Positions 41,646 to 53,320 of a stretch of 64,000 bases of DNA are shown one piece after another. Positions within the stretch are counted from its first letter, which is position 1. Each line of letters starts with the position of its first letter. The notes below the pieces were generated by a model. It was not told where the DNA came from. It searched no databases and worked only from the letters and a program-made list of their open reading frames with translations. Both the position numbers and the translations under genes were made by a program. Source of the stretch: Leptasterias polaris (lineage: Eukaryota > Echinodermata > Asteroidea > Forcipulatida > Asteriidae); NCBI GenBank assembly GCA_037783415.1, contig JAZGTN010000069.1, positions 744,001-808,000 of the forward strand, in the 5' to 3' direction.

Positions 41646-41897
41646 CTGAAGTATTGACATTGTGCAGCAACCTTCTTGCAATGAAGAGGAGGGCAATAAG
41701 CTTAAGGAAGGCATTTCACCCAAAGCAGCCAGTGATGGACAGGCGCCAGAGGAGCAAGGACAGGATAGAAAGGGGGGAAAAGAAATGTCAGCAAGGAGGC
41801 GGAAGTCCCCAAAACGATATGGGGAGTGGGTCAGTCAATGTGGCAGTAGTATTCATGAGTATAACGTTCCATCTCAATTTCTTTTGTCATCTTGCAG

Positions 41898-42497
41898 ATG
41901 CCGAAGAGACACCATTCAGGGGGCAATGACAAGAAGGCACCAAGGCGGGAAAGGTCACCAATCCCTCAGGAACGAAGATCTTCCAGACCAACACTACTTA
42001 AATGCCAGGAATGCGACCAATCATTCCGTGCTCAGTCGACTCTCAATCGACACATCACCGAGCAGCATGGAACCAAGTCGAGATTTGAATGCCCATTTTG
42101 TGACGGCACAAGTTACTCCAGACGAAATGATCTTGGGCGGCATATGACTAATTATCACGCAACTGTGAAGGAGGCACGTCTGACCGTAGAGAAGCCACGC
42201 ACACCAAGAAATAATACACCAGTGAGATCACAAACTGCGGAGGTGCCCAAAACCCCAGAGACCCACAGTACTCCACCGGCGGTAGCTCTTCACCCCACGG
42301 AAGACGATATGGACTTCGGAGGTTCTGCTAACGAGTCAATCTACCAAAGACAAACAACTCCTCTACGACAAGTAACCACTGAAACACTCATAGAGGGGAG
42401 GGGTGTCGATGTCCGGGTTCGTCGCCGCAAGATTGTAGAGGTGTATAATGAGGGCAACCTCATTTTGAAAACCACCACCGAGGACCTCCTGGATTAG
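41898..42497 (+). CDS. Element C C2H2 zinc-finger ORF (199 aa)
   Basis: The ATG at 41898 follows CAG at 41895-41897, preceded by a pyrimidine-rich stretch (TTTCTTTTGTCATCTTG). The protein has CQECDQSFRAQSTLNRH and CPFCDGTSYSRRNDLGRH near residues 35-80, then a Thr/Pro-rich linker and a short C-terminal segment (IVEVYNEGNLIL). It is separate from the integrase frame, which stops at 41645, so it must be translated on its own; a spliced mRNA is the likely route. It is unbroken although pol of the same element is full of defects. It corresponds in position and content to the zinc-finger ends of A and B. Confidence 0.75.
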   Translation: MPKRHHSGGNDKKAPRRERSPIPQERRSSRPTLLKCQECDQSFRAQSTLNRHITEQHGTKSRFECPFCDGTSYSRRNDLGRHMTNYHATVKEARLTVEKPRTPRNNTPVRSQTAEVPKTPETHSTPPAVALHPTEDDMDFGGSANESIYQRQTTPLRQVTTETLIEGRGVDVRVRRRKIVEVYNEGNLILKTTTEDLLD

Positions 42498-42567
42498 TCA
42501 ACCAGATAGTTTTTGTTGTTTGTTTTTAGACGAATGCGGGACGCATTCTTCCTATGAGAGAGGGTGA

Positions 42568-42958
42568 TGTAGAGTTTATCAAAAGGTGGCGCTGTCTGTC
42601 GGGCTGGTGGGGCTTGGTGCGCGCCGGCAGGAAACAGCCACATGTGTAGATGGCCGGATGCGCAGCAGCGTGTGTTCCCGCGCTTTTAGCGGAGTTGCCG
42701 TTCAGAGCTGGAAGCAGAGAGACCTAACTAAAAGAAGCCCTTGTAAACTGTAAGCCCCAGCACCCTGACAGACAGCGGAGTTACGGACAGCAAGATCCAA
42801 GGTAGATTGTGTTAATTAAGCCTCATTACTGTTGCGTTACCTGATTAAAGAATGATTGTGTGTTAAAAGGATATCAGTTTAAACAGAGACAAAGCCTCCC
42901 GTGCATTATGTATGTCCAGGCCCGTACCATTCTAGACCCCACGACGAAAAGCGTTACA
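42568..42958 (+). repeat. 3' LTR of element C
   Basis: 391 bp, starting TGTAGAGTTTATC and ending GCGTTACA. A purine-rich GAGAGAGGGTGA precedes it. Confidence 0.92.
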
Positions 42959-45436
42959 GTATTTGTATTTCATTGCTGAGGGAGTTCCAGTACTTTGGAC
43001 CTTGAAAATAAACACAACTCATGGATTTAGATGATTGGACACGAGGTAGATGATAATCTTTTAAGTTGCATGTCTAGTTTGATAAGCATGGAATTGAGAG
43101 TTTAGTGTGAACATACTCTTAAAAGAATTAGATAAAACATTTGAGTTATATTGATGCATAAATATTCCAAGTTGTAGAAGATAAATATCGGAAACTTTAC
43201 GAGTTCTGTGTTTTTAAAATAACGGGTCAGTATGAGCACAAAAGTCGGCACGATTAATTATTCTAAGAGCCCCTTTCTGCAGCAACAGATCTTTTCAGTA
43301 GACAGGCGCTTGATTTGCCCCTTGCTAGAATTCCATAACAAATGTAAGGCATACACACAGGGATGCAAGTTTTTGTTTAATAAGCAAGATTAGGTGTTTT
43401 AATTGATTTCCCCGATTAGAACATTTCATATTGATATCAATAAACACTAGGCTTATACTTGCGAACATTTCTTTTGTTATTCAAAATTTGAACTTACAAG
43501 GAAAATATGCATAATATTCAAGCTGGGCAACATTTCATAGAGCTGCTTGACACAAAAAGTAGCTACTTTTTAAACAAAATCCTGCTTACCAGAATAGTTA
43601 CAAGAAACACATTGCCACATGTACCATCAGCAGTGAATGGTATCCTAACTATTTTTGCTAAACTTGTGAGAGGTATTTTCTTCACAAGCAGCTAATTCAA
43701 AGGTTGAATGTTTTTGGAGAAAACCATAAGTATTAAAAAATAGTTTGTTTTCCTGCATTCTTTAGGAAATTTTGCTAATAGGGCCTAACCATTTTTGTTC
43801 TGTATATCTGCAGGCCAAACATTAGTAAAATATAATGCAGGATATTAAAATTTACAACAGCACACACAAGGCGTGCAGAGGTAGTTTGTCCTTGGAAATG
43901 CAGTGAAAACTCGAATTTCCGGAGAATAATAAAGTATAGAGAGACGTCTAGACGTCGTCCATTTTGTCTTTAAAATGTGCGGCACAGCCCGCTGCTCGTA
44001 CATGTACGTGATCACGCCACACACCCATGCGCGGTCGGCTGTGCTTTCAGAAACCAATTTCTGCTACTGATCTGATTAATATTAGAATGGCCTCACTTAC
44101 AAAATTAATTATTTATAACATATTTTTTCCCCGGTTATACTATACCCTTGGGTTTTTGGCGAACTTCTGAGGGCTAACCAAGGGCCTTCTAGGGCTTGGA
44201 TTAGGGTGTAACAATTTAGGGCTAATCGGGGCAGTGAAGCCAACCTGTGGGATGGGCTGGTTGGACTGAAGGCTTGGTGTGATGGTAGGGATGGCTTGGG
44301 ATGATAAGGCTTGGTGTGGGGGACTTGGTTTATGGGCTGGGGTGTTGGGATGAAGAAAATCATTCAACTAGTGGGATATGAGCTGTGGGTGCGGGTACAC
44401 ATTGGGAGATGGACTAGTATAGTCATCATGCTGGGTGTGGCTCTGCTGGCTGGAGGAGATGGGTATGATCAAGCTGGGTAGAGGACTGGAGCATTGGCAA
44501 ACGTTAATTTGTGTATTTTAACCACCATTTATTAATTAAAACTGTAAACACAAAAACAACACCTCGTTGGCTCAGTGCTATAAGGTAACTATTTGCAGTT
44601 TCCTAGACTCGTCGTAATGATCAAAAGGTCACATAAATGAAAAGAAAATTCGTATAAATTTGAGGAAGAAAAAATAAAATCAACAAATAAATGTATTACT
44701 TAAACACCAATTAACAATATTTACCTGGGGCTCCAAAATATGCAAAAGCAATTTTATGAAATCATGCAAATTACACTAATGACCTTTGTAGTCCTGAGCC
44801 GATGACCAATAATTTTGTTATATTTTTGTGGATACACCAAGTGAGGACACTGGTCTTTGACAATAACTTAAAGTATACCCTATGGAATAAATTATAATGA
44901 AATAAATAAAAAAACTTATATTGATAGCTTTCCCATAGATTGAATTGAATTTACGCAATAAAACAAATTAGTTCAACAAATGTTCGTACTTGAGTGTTGT
45001 GATTTCTTATTTATTTCAGAATGTCAGGGTTCGAGTCAGTCGCAGCATTTGTATGATACTCCGTTATAAATCCGATCATACATCTCTCTCCGCAAAAGCC
45101 TGTGGATAAATAACAAACTCTTAAGGTATAATATAGAGCCTACATAATGGGCAACGTTTACCAATAAACCCTATTTTTCATGCATGTACCAACTAACAGC
45201 ATGCGTGACACTTGACTTAGATTCATATAATAGCCTACATGATTGTGTACACAGGATGCCTGACTTCTATTATCTTTTAAGTTTTATTCTGAAAAAAACC
45301 TTGCACAGCAGCTGGCGTGTCTGCGCTTGATTTTTTGGTTTGTTGATGAAGTGCGCCCTCTCCAGGTCATAAATTATTAGTACAGATTTACATGGAGGGA
45401 GTTTCGATCTCAATTTGTTTTCCTATTTCTACCTAG
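42959..45436. other. Intergenic region right of element C
   Basis: No convincing gene. A possible degenerate family-2 MITE lies near 43525-43640. A G-rich, low-complexity stretch with TTGGTGTG-like motifs lies at 44170-44360. A fragment of the family-1 MITE lies near 44820-44876. Confidence 0.4.
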
Positions 45437-45522
45437 AAATGTCCCTTTTGACACAAACTATGACGCTGTACGGGCTATCTGGCTGTTCACCAAAGGCAGG
45501 AGAATCACTGGACGTTATAAAG
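45437..45522 (+). CDS. Possible single coding exon (weak)
   Basis: A pyrimidine tract ending CTACCTAG precedes the segment and AAAG/GTATGT follows it, so both splice consensus sites are present. Two frames are open, one with an ATG (MSLLTQTMTLYG). No domain is recognised, and no partner exon was found with confidence; a short candidate near 46136 soon reaches a stop. It could be a non-coding exon or chance. Confidence 0.25.
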
Positions 45523-46569
45523 GTATGTTTTGGATTATACATAGGCAGATTTTGTTAGGTTTTCAGTTTTCTATTTATGGTGTACATACATACGTTCGTT
45601 ACTTTAGTTCAGGGGCATAGATACACACAGCAGACCAAACACTAGAAACAGTCACTTATTATTATTAATGACATAATCTCTACGGATTAACGGTATGTTT
45701 ACATGATTGACACGATTGAACCATGGGGGCTCCATCCCATGGTATGCCTGAACACACCCAACTGACGATGCCTGCTGCATGTTTCTTTCACCCACGCTCT
45801 GGACTCATCTGATTCTGAGCTATTAATTATATTAACCCTGGGTCCCAAGCAAGCCGTCCCATAAATCGCCCTCTGGTGACTTTCGCCTCATTGGACAAAT
45901 GTTGGAAGGCACTTTTAGTTACAGGACAGTTAAGACAGTATGTTTGGGGTGATCCCAAGTTAATTCCCATGCTAGAAAGACTTTGTAGTAGCCTGATGAT
46001 AGATATATTACATTATGTTGGCTGCAGACCTTATAAATAAAATCAAGGTCCGTGTACAAAACGCATAATAGGCAAAAAATCTGCACGTGTTTCAATGGTT
46101 GTGTACAATATATGGTGTTTTTGTGTGTAGTATGTCAATGGTGACTGGCCAGCTAACTTCAAAGGGTCATGGTGAACTGTAAGTGAATCCAACCCCCTGT
46201 GTGACTACACTCATCTCAAAGGGGGGGGGGGGGTTCGAATAGAGGATTACATGAAGTTTGACCGGATTTGACCGAACGGTTTTTATGTTATTGATTTAAA
46301 CAAAAAATGTGCCTACCGTGACAGGCACCTTGCTTCGAGCAGTGTTAAATAGTTATTAACACTACTGCTGCAATTGGCTACACTGTCCCTCCCCACGATT
46401 CTGCAGGTTTTATTTTGAGAACTACAACAAAGATTTATAAATAAAAACATTTAAATAAATGACACTGTTGCTTTACCCACCCTGTTTTCTGTTTTCTATT
46501 ACACCCCTTATCTTTTTTTGGAGTGGTATACATCGTAGCAAGGGGTCTGGTGAAGTGGAATTTTACACT
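45523..46569. other. Intergenic DNA, no gene seen
   Basis: Contains a G tract at 46218-46232 and a short inverted repeat around TTAA at 46335-46370. No coding domain. Confidence 0.4.
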
Positions 46570-46788
46570 GTTACAAGTTAGCAGAAGTTCACCAGTTTCT
46601 GCAAATCACCGTCATCATCGAACGATTCTTGTCGACCAAATTCACTTTCCACGTCACTGGCATTACTTTCAGAGTAGAATGTCATCTTCAACGAACTCAC
46701 TTGCTTCAGAGTCGCTATCTGCGATTATTTCATCAACGGCTTCTGCTACACTCACTCACCACTTCACGCGTTTCCTGGGCGCCGCCAT
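46570..46788 (-). pseudogene. Possible piggyBac-like transposase N-terminal remnant
   Basis: The minus strand starts MAAPRKRVKW at 46788 and, after a frame break, reads VAEAVDEIIADSDSEASEF followed by more acidic Ser/Asp/Glu residues. Acidic N-termini of this type are known in piggyBac-derived transposases. The catalytic domain is absent. TTAA occurs near 47014-47022 next to a CATTGACTGC-like end on the minus strand. The call rests on composition only and is tentative. Confidence 0.3.
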
Positions 46789-47019
46789 TTTTAAATCCGA
46801 AAGCATAAACTTCCAGGTACTATACCACCGCTGGTGCCCGGGCCCAATGACTGAAACCATCGAAAACAACTCCATTGTGTCCCCTAACGTACGTCAATAC
46901 GTTTTATACAGAGGGCAGCACAATTTTGTATTACCAGCCTGAGAATACTCGGGCATAGCACCTGGGGGGGGGGGGGGTAAGTCTATCCCAAGTATTTTCG
47001 GGATTAGCAGTCAATGTGT

Positions 47020-48584
47020 TAATAATTATTGATCTACATGTATGTACATAAACTACATCATGATCATGTACAGTACATCACATCATGATCCTGTCTCCAA
47101 GCTCCCTCCACTAGCACTACACTAGTCTTACAGATTAACAGTCTTACTGAGTGACATTGTCATTGAGCACTGACTCCATAAACAGCTCCAGAAACCAGGC
47201 TATTTACCATATTTCAAATTGAAAGACAACAGAAACACACTCACGTTAGACCCATGACCACCCACCCCTTTCCGTAGCTGTAGAGTCTATAATGCTACAT
47301 GGAGATTGTCTGTCTGTTGCCACATATTACAATTCACTACAAGTACAACTAGTCCCATAAATAGGGCCAATCCAGTAAGGATACAAAGTGGATTAGCTCT
47401 ATTTATGGAGCTAACTACAACAAGAGTGAGCGATGATGAATAACTACATCCATGTACAAGTGCACACTGCAGTAACCACCAACTACTAGTGTAGCAGTAC
47501 AAATATTGACTGCATTGAGTACTATTGTTCTACGACTCCTGAGGTGATCCTCAACGCATTCTATTCCAAAAGGCAAGGCCTTGGGGAAAATAGACCGCTC
47601 CGGGGATCACCATTTATAGGCTATAGCCCGAGCACTAGCACCTTTAGCAGTCAATATTTGTTTTGACCCCCCATACACATATTGTGTCTGAGTAGTAGAT
47701 GTCATTATGTAGGTACCACAAAGCTGCTTTTGCTACGAGTAAAGTACAGTGTTTGATGCATTATGTATAGTTCGCATGGCTTTCTAGTAAAAACAAGGTC
47801 TGCTCTAAACCAATCAGAATCTTAAACAGGGGGTGTTCTAAAGTTATATTAAAAGTGACACAGAAGCTGTTGGCTTCAATAGTAGAGTCTGTTTTATGGT
47901 AATGGAAAAGTTGTTGATGAGCAGTGTCTTATCTTGTTTGTTATTTTCTGATTGATAATTAATTAACATGGAGGACCTACATCCTTGTTGGTTTAGAGGC
48001 CCCAGCCGGCTAGCATGACCATGCTTGCTCCCCAACATTGATAATTTGAATCAAAGATCAGACTACTGTATATCTTTTCTCAGTGACGGGTCCATAGAAA
48101 GTCATATTAAACAAAATGGGATAGATACAAAAATCCCATTAGTGGGAAGGGAGACTTCACATCTTTCTTTGGACTAAATCATTGAGTGACAACAGAACTG
48201 GTCGTTTAAAAAAGCTTTTGATTTTGGTTTGTTCATGACTTTTCGATCTCTTTTTGACATTTCTCTGCAGTTGGGTTTTTGGGATTGAATTCTGAGCAAG
48301 TTCAATCTGTGCAAACATCTGAGAAAGCCAACTCAAGAGGGTCTAGCAGTGAAGTTGATGGGAAAACAGAGTCATGTTACTTTGAGGAGCTCACCTGTTA
48401 GTGATGAAGCTGTGAAATGAGGCAGAAGTTAATCAAGAGTCGAGACACCTTAGAATGAGCCAGTTGATGGAGAGACATCCCCAGAGGTGGATAACAACAA
48501 TGTGTGCACCATCAACAGCTCTTCAGTGCTCATTATCTTTTTTGTTTCTCTCTTTTCAGAAATATATATAACTGTATTCTCTCT
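47020..48584. other. Intergenic DNA with one miniature palindrome
   Basis: Apart from the element at 47349-47416 no coding or structured feature was recognised. Confidence 0.4.
47349..47416. mobile_element. Miniature palindromic element related to 37290-38042
   Basis: CCCATAAATAGGGCCAATCC and the nearly inverse TGGATTAGCTCTATTTATGG flank a loop of under 20 bp. The inverted ends match the ends of the large palindrome inside the hAT-like insertion. Confidence 0.6.
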
Positions 48585-48895
48585 TTAAAGGCAGGTACAC
48601 TTTGGGTAATTATGAAAGACCAATTACTTAGTGTACCCCAACAATATGCATGAAATAACAAACCTGTGAAAATTTTGGCTCAACTAATCATTGAAGCTGT
48701 GAGAAAATAATGAAAGAAAAAAATACCTCTGTTGCTTAAAATTGTGTGCTTTCAGATAACTGCGAAAGGCTTCATGCCTAAAGTCTTTCTCAGATTCAAA
48801 ATTTGGGGGTGAGAATTACCTCTTGTGCTCTAAAACTACAGTACTTCAGAGGGAGGCGCTTCTCACAGTGTTTTATACTATCAACAGCTCTTCAG
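48585..48895. mobile_element. MITE family 1, truncated copy
   Basis: Begins TTAAAGGCAGGTACACTTTG and shares CATGAAATAACAAACCTGTG with the copy at 11964. The right end runs into telomere-like repeats rather than the expected TTAA end. Confidence 0.65.
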
Positions 48896-48901
48896 TGCTC
48901 C

Positions 48902-49770
48902 TTACCCTAACCCTAACCCCAGCCCTTGCCAAATAAGTTTTTATGCACACTATTTAAATCGTTAGATCAAAACCTTAACACCAACCCTAACCCGTACCTA
49001 GTGGGTTTTTATGCACTTTAATTAAAAAAATTTGATCAACAACCCTAACCCCAGCCCTTACCCTAACCCTACTTTTGATCAAAAACCCTAACCTTAACCC
49101 CAACCCCAACTCTAACCCCAACCTTAACCACTAACCCTAACCCTACTTTTAATCAAAAACCGTAACCCAAACTGTAACCCTAACTCAAACCCAAACCCTA
49201 ACCCAACTTTTGATCACAAACCCTTACCCCCAAACCCTAACCCCAACCCTAACCTTAACCTTAACCAATAACCCTAACCCTAACCAATAACCCTAACCCT
49301 ACTTTTGATAAAAACCCTAACTTAAACTGTAACCCTAACCCCAACCCACCCTACTTTTGATCAAAAACCCTAACCCAAACCCTAACCCTACTTTTGATTT
49401 AAAAAAATCCTAACCCCATCCCTAACCCTAACCACCAACCCTAACCCTACTTTTGATCAAAAACCGTAATCCTAACCCCATCCCTAACCCTAACCCTAAC
49501 CCTAACCCTAACCCTAACCACCAACCCTAACCCAACTTTTGATCATAAACCCTAATCCCAACCTTTACTCAAATCCTAACCCTAACCCTTACCAAGTAAC
49601 CCCAACCCCAACCCTAACCCCAGCCCTTAACCCTAACCTTTACAAAGTAAGTTTTTATGCTTATTAATTGTAATAGGTTTATTTATCAAAAACCCTAACC
49701 CCAACATTTACAAAGTAAGTTTTTATGCTCATTAATTTTAAATATTTGATCAAAAACCCTAACCCTTACC
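48902..49770. repeat. Degenerate interstitial telomere-like array (CCCTAA)n
   Basis: Dozens of CCCTAA and CCCCAA units, interrupted periodically by ACTTTTGATCAAAAA-type segments. The telomere-like units are on the C-rich strand throughout. Host MITE and unique sequence on both sides shows this is internal and not a chromosome end. Confidence 0.9.
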
Positions 49771-50883
49771 TTAGCTGTTCCCTTTTGTCAATCTTTACTT
49801 GAAAATGAAGTAATGTTTTAATCAATATGTTTTCATATTGTTTGTACAGGAGTAGTTCCTATTGGTCTCAAGGGGAGCTTTGGAATCTACGACAGGAAAG
49901 AAAGGCCGCTCAGCAAAATGCAACAACACACCTTGCATATCTGATATTCTGAAGTATGGAATGCTGATGAAAGCAGATCCTTTAGAATAGATACCATGAT
50001 TAATGTAGAAGTCATTGATGATTACACAGATGAAAACCAGACATTCTGCATCAAACTGTTCCAAGGATACGTACTTGGATATTGTTCTGGATGTAAAGGA
50101 TCAAAGTTTTCTGGATATGTATTACGTTTTTATTTATATGTTTATTGCAAATAATAAACTAATTGATCGTGAAATATCCAAGCAAAAATTAGTAAATATA
50201 CATCATTTTAGAAACATAATGAGAAATACAAACAAAAAAGTTACAAAGGATGACCAATCTTCAAGTTAACGTCTTTTAATAACCATTCATTTTATGTTCA
50301 TGAAAATTGCTTAAATAATTTATGGCTTCTGATTTTAAATTAATAATTAATATTACAAGTTAAACTTCTTGTGGAAAATTTTGGAATACTTATTAATGTT
50401 CATTTCAAGCAATTTAAGAAGAAAACCATGAAAATCGCTTCAAAATTAATTGTTAAAAATATGTTGTTTTTATTTTTGTGCAAACAATGCTTTAAATAAA
50501 AAGGTACACTTTCTGCATTTTACTTTCCTGATTGTTTTTTGTCAATTAATGTTATTTTTATTAAAGAGCACAAAATCAGACTGCTTCAAAAAACTTAAAT
50601 TTAGCAAAGACACAACAAATACATAATATTTACCTAATTTAAGGGAAATGTAATCTGTTATAATGGGGAAACTTTTTTAAAAGTGGTTGTAGATTTAAAT
50701 AACTAATTTTCGCCACAGAGATCGCACTTTCAAATAGTTATTTTTTGTCGAAGAGGGCGCTCTTTTAAATAAACAAAGGGCGCCCTCTACGGTATATATT
50801 TTACTTGTATAAACGTGGTTTATATATATACAAACCACGTGGTTGTAATATTCATCACGGTTGCAAACCGTTGGTTTGTTGTG
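49771..50883. other. AT-rich intergenic DNA with two small inverted repeats
   Basis: GAGGGCGCTCTTT pairs with AAAGGGCGCCCTC (50750-50788), and CGTGGTTT pairs with AAACCACG (50813-50840). No gene seen. Confidence 0.45.
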
Positions 50884-50969
50884 GGAGCGCCGATGGCCTA
50901 GCGGACAAGGTCGCGGTACGGAGAGCAAGATCGGACGGAAGACCTGCGAGTTCGAATCCCGGCAAGGAC
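50884..50969 (+). repeat. tRNA-like SINE head with A and B boxes
   Basis: An A-box match TGGCCTAGCGG (50894-50904) and a B-box match GAGTTCGAATCCC (50948-50960) lie 54 bases apart, which would fit a long-variable-arm tRNA. The acceptor ends do not pair, so it is a tRNA-derived repeat and not a working tRNA gene. It is followed by AAGGTAAGAGTAAAAGG. Confidence 0.5.
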
Positions 50970-53320
50970 ACAAGGTAAGAGTAAAAGGTATAAGGTAAAC
51001 TAACACGCACTAACAAGCACCACGCACATGCACAGATGGGAGCGGACGAAAGAAGGAGGGGAGAGGAGAGAGAGAGAGAGGAGGGGTGGACAAATTTTTT
51101 TATTTTGCAATTTTTTTGAAAAAAAAAAAAAAAAATAAGTCTGAAAAACCGAAAATTAACGGTCTTTCATTTTTCTAAAATCGGCTGAAACGCACGCTCG
51201 TTAATTATTTTTCATTTTCATTAAAGAAAAAAAAAAATAATGGAAAAAACCGAAATTGTCCATTAAAATTTTTGTTTTTTGAAAAGTAGACGCTGTAAAG
51301 CACCCTAATGTGCTTATTTCGATGCTCAAACTGCTCTACTGCATAAATTACGCATTTTTATCACAAAAAAACTTTGAATTTTTGCTTAAATACTAAAAAT
51401 GTGCATTTTAAAGGCCTAAACATTTCAATAAACACATTTCCACCAGATTAATATTAGATTACACACAGAGTTCAGATCCTCTGGTTTATTAAGTATGCAG
51501 GTAGAATAAAGGCCTTAAACGTTGTACATTACAGTTTACAAACATAATCGCATGTTTTCAACTTAAAAAGTTACATTTACTATGGAGGTAGACCTCCATG
51601 CATTTACGATGGCTACTAAAAAGCACATTCCAATATGCAAATAGGTTATAAATAATTGATTACCTGATTGACATAAAACTACAACTTAAATAAAAATTTA
51701 CAAGTTTCGTCCAGTGACAGCTTTATCTGAAACAGTTCACAATATCTGATGTTTAAATTCGTTGTTCTTCGAACGACAGGATCTCCATTATTCCCATACA
51801 AATTTCTCTAAACCTTCACGACAAATTTGACATGTTTACCTTCATAACAAATTTGAGTCAACAGAGCAACTATGTGAGTTGTTCATTTGAGACAGGGCAC
51901 CAGACAAAAATGGTCGCTGACTAATTTGATATGTATAGAATTTGCATATTGGAAATCAAAAAGCAAATTTGTTTCTTTATCTTACCCTTTATAGCACTCT
52001 AAAAACCTCAGCGAGGCATGTTAGCCAATGCAACCGGGCGTCTTTTGAACGCCCTATTTTATTCTTTGGACTGCCTGAAAAACTGTCGGACGCCCTTGAA
52101 CACGCCCAGTTTATTTGTCCCAGTAAATACAAAGGTATTGCGAGTTCTAAAAAAAACATGATCAGCACTCATCCAATGCAGCAAGTAACGTTTTTTGCTG
52201 ACAGTGAAAAACAATAAAATCTTATGACGATCCTTTTCTTTATTTCGTATTTAGCCCCAGACACTCTCCGGCCCGCGTACAGCCCTGTCCTGTAGAATGG
52301 TTGACCTTTGCCTCTCATCTTAACCCTCTGCATTTGTTATACATTGTTTCAGTTTGTATTTTTTGCTTCAATCAAAAGCCAAGCCGCCTGCGCTGTACTT
52401 TTGTGGTTTTTATGACCTGGTTTCATGACTCTTATGAGTGAGCGTGTAATGTTCCTTAAACATGGAAAATGTGTTCACATGCTGATTTGTAGTTTTGATT
52501 TGAATAAACTGGTAGAAATAGTTTAATAACAGTTTAACTGGAAATTTGGGAATATTATTGTGTCCTTACTGTAATATAAACAGTCAGTGTGATAACATAA
52601 AAGTTCCTGTGACATCCAAGAATTTCATGTTTTAGTTGGAACAGTTTTCACAACAAACCATTCCTACTGACAGGGAAAACATAAAAATACTTGAATGAAA
52701 GTCAATGTCATAAAGAATGTGATGATTTAAAAATAAAATAAAATAAGAAACCCCTACCTAAAACTACCCCATTTGAGTTACGCCAACATAACAATTTTTT
52801 TAGTGTCTAGAACCCTCAAATTATGTACTCTAGGGTGTAAAATGTAATAATCTTACAAATGGGGCCCCGCTGCCCCATTACACCCTTGCCTAGCTTGCAT
52901 CTCCTGGACCCCCACTATAAAACGCCTCGGGCAAGCGCTCGGGATCTTATTACAGTTATACACAGTCCCTATATGACTATTAATGTTAGCTTCGTTTGCA
53001 TTCTGTTCAAAACTAGTTGAAAAAACCTGAATTAAATATTTAAAAAAGCAGTAGCAATAACAATACATACAATAAAGGTCTGTTTACATTATACAAGACA
53101 TTATAAGAACACTTTATTGACTTTTGTACTTTGTTAAGAAATTTCTTGGCATACACATACTGTATCTTCAGACGTTGGTACATGCGGTTTTAAAATATCA
53201 CCCGAGGACTAGTGAGTGAGGGCGATGATGTCCTGTAAATGTTGTGTAAACAGACCCCTTTACAATGTGTGTAATCAAATATCAACACAAGCCTACCTCA
53301 ATATCCCAGAATTCTATAAG
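50970..53320. other. Intergenic DNA, no gene recognised
   Basis: Contains a GA-rich microsatellite (51055-51085), A and T runs to 51250, and otherwise unique AT-rich sequence. Short frames have no recognisable domain. Confidence 0.4.

Larger units (their letters stand above)
15423..42958 (+). mobile_element. Element C: old Ty3/Gypsy retrotransposon split by nested insertions
   Basis: LTRs at 15423-15807 and 42568-42958 enclose a leader, a repetitive Gag N-terminus, Gag, zinc knuckle, protease, RT, RNase H, integrase and a zinc-finger ORF. Two large insertions split it: the TIR element D with its own passengers (17545-35345) and a hAT-like element (36604-38451). Without these, C is about 7.9 kb. 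The pol frames carry several stops and frameshifts. The flanks are ACAT and GTAT, not a clean target duplication. The two LTRs differ at many positions, so C is the oldest element of the nest. Confidence 0.9.

Noticed and set aside
46523..46942. A 139-codon plus-strand frame as a gene
   Set aside because: No domain and biased composition; the opposite strand better explains the sequence as a transposase relic.
48902..49770. A chromosome end
   Set aside because: Unique and repeated host sequence continues on both sides, and the array is degenerate.
50884..50969. A functional tRNA gene
   Set aside because: A and B boxes are good, but the acceptor stem does not pair and no clear anticodon stem could be drawn; called a SINE head instead.
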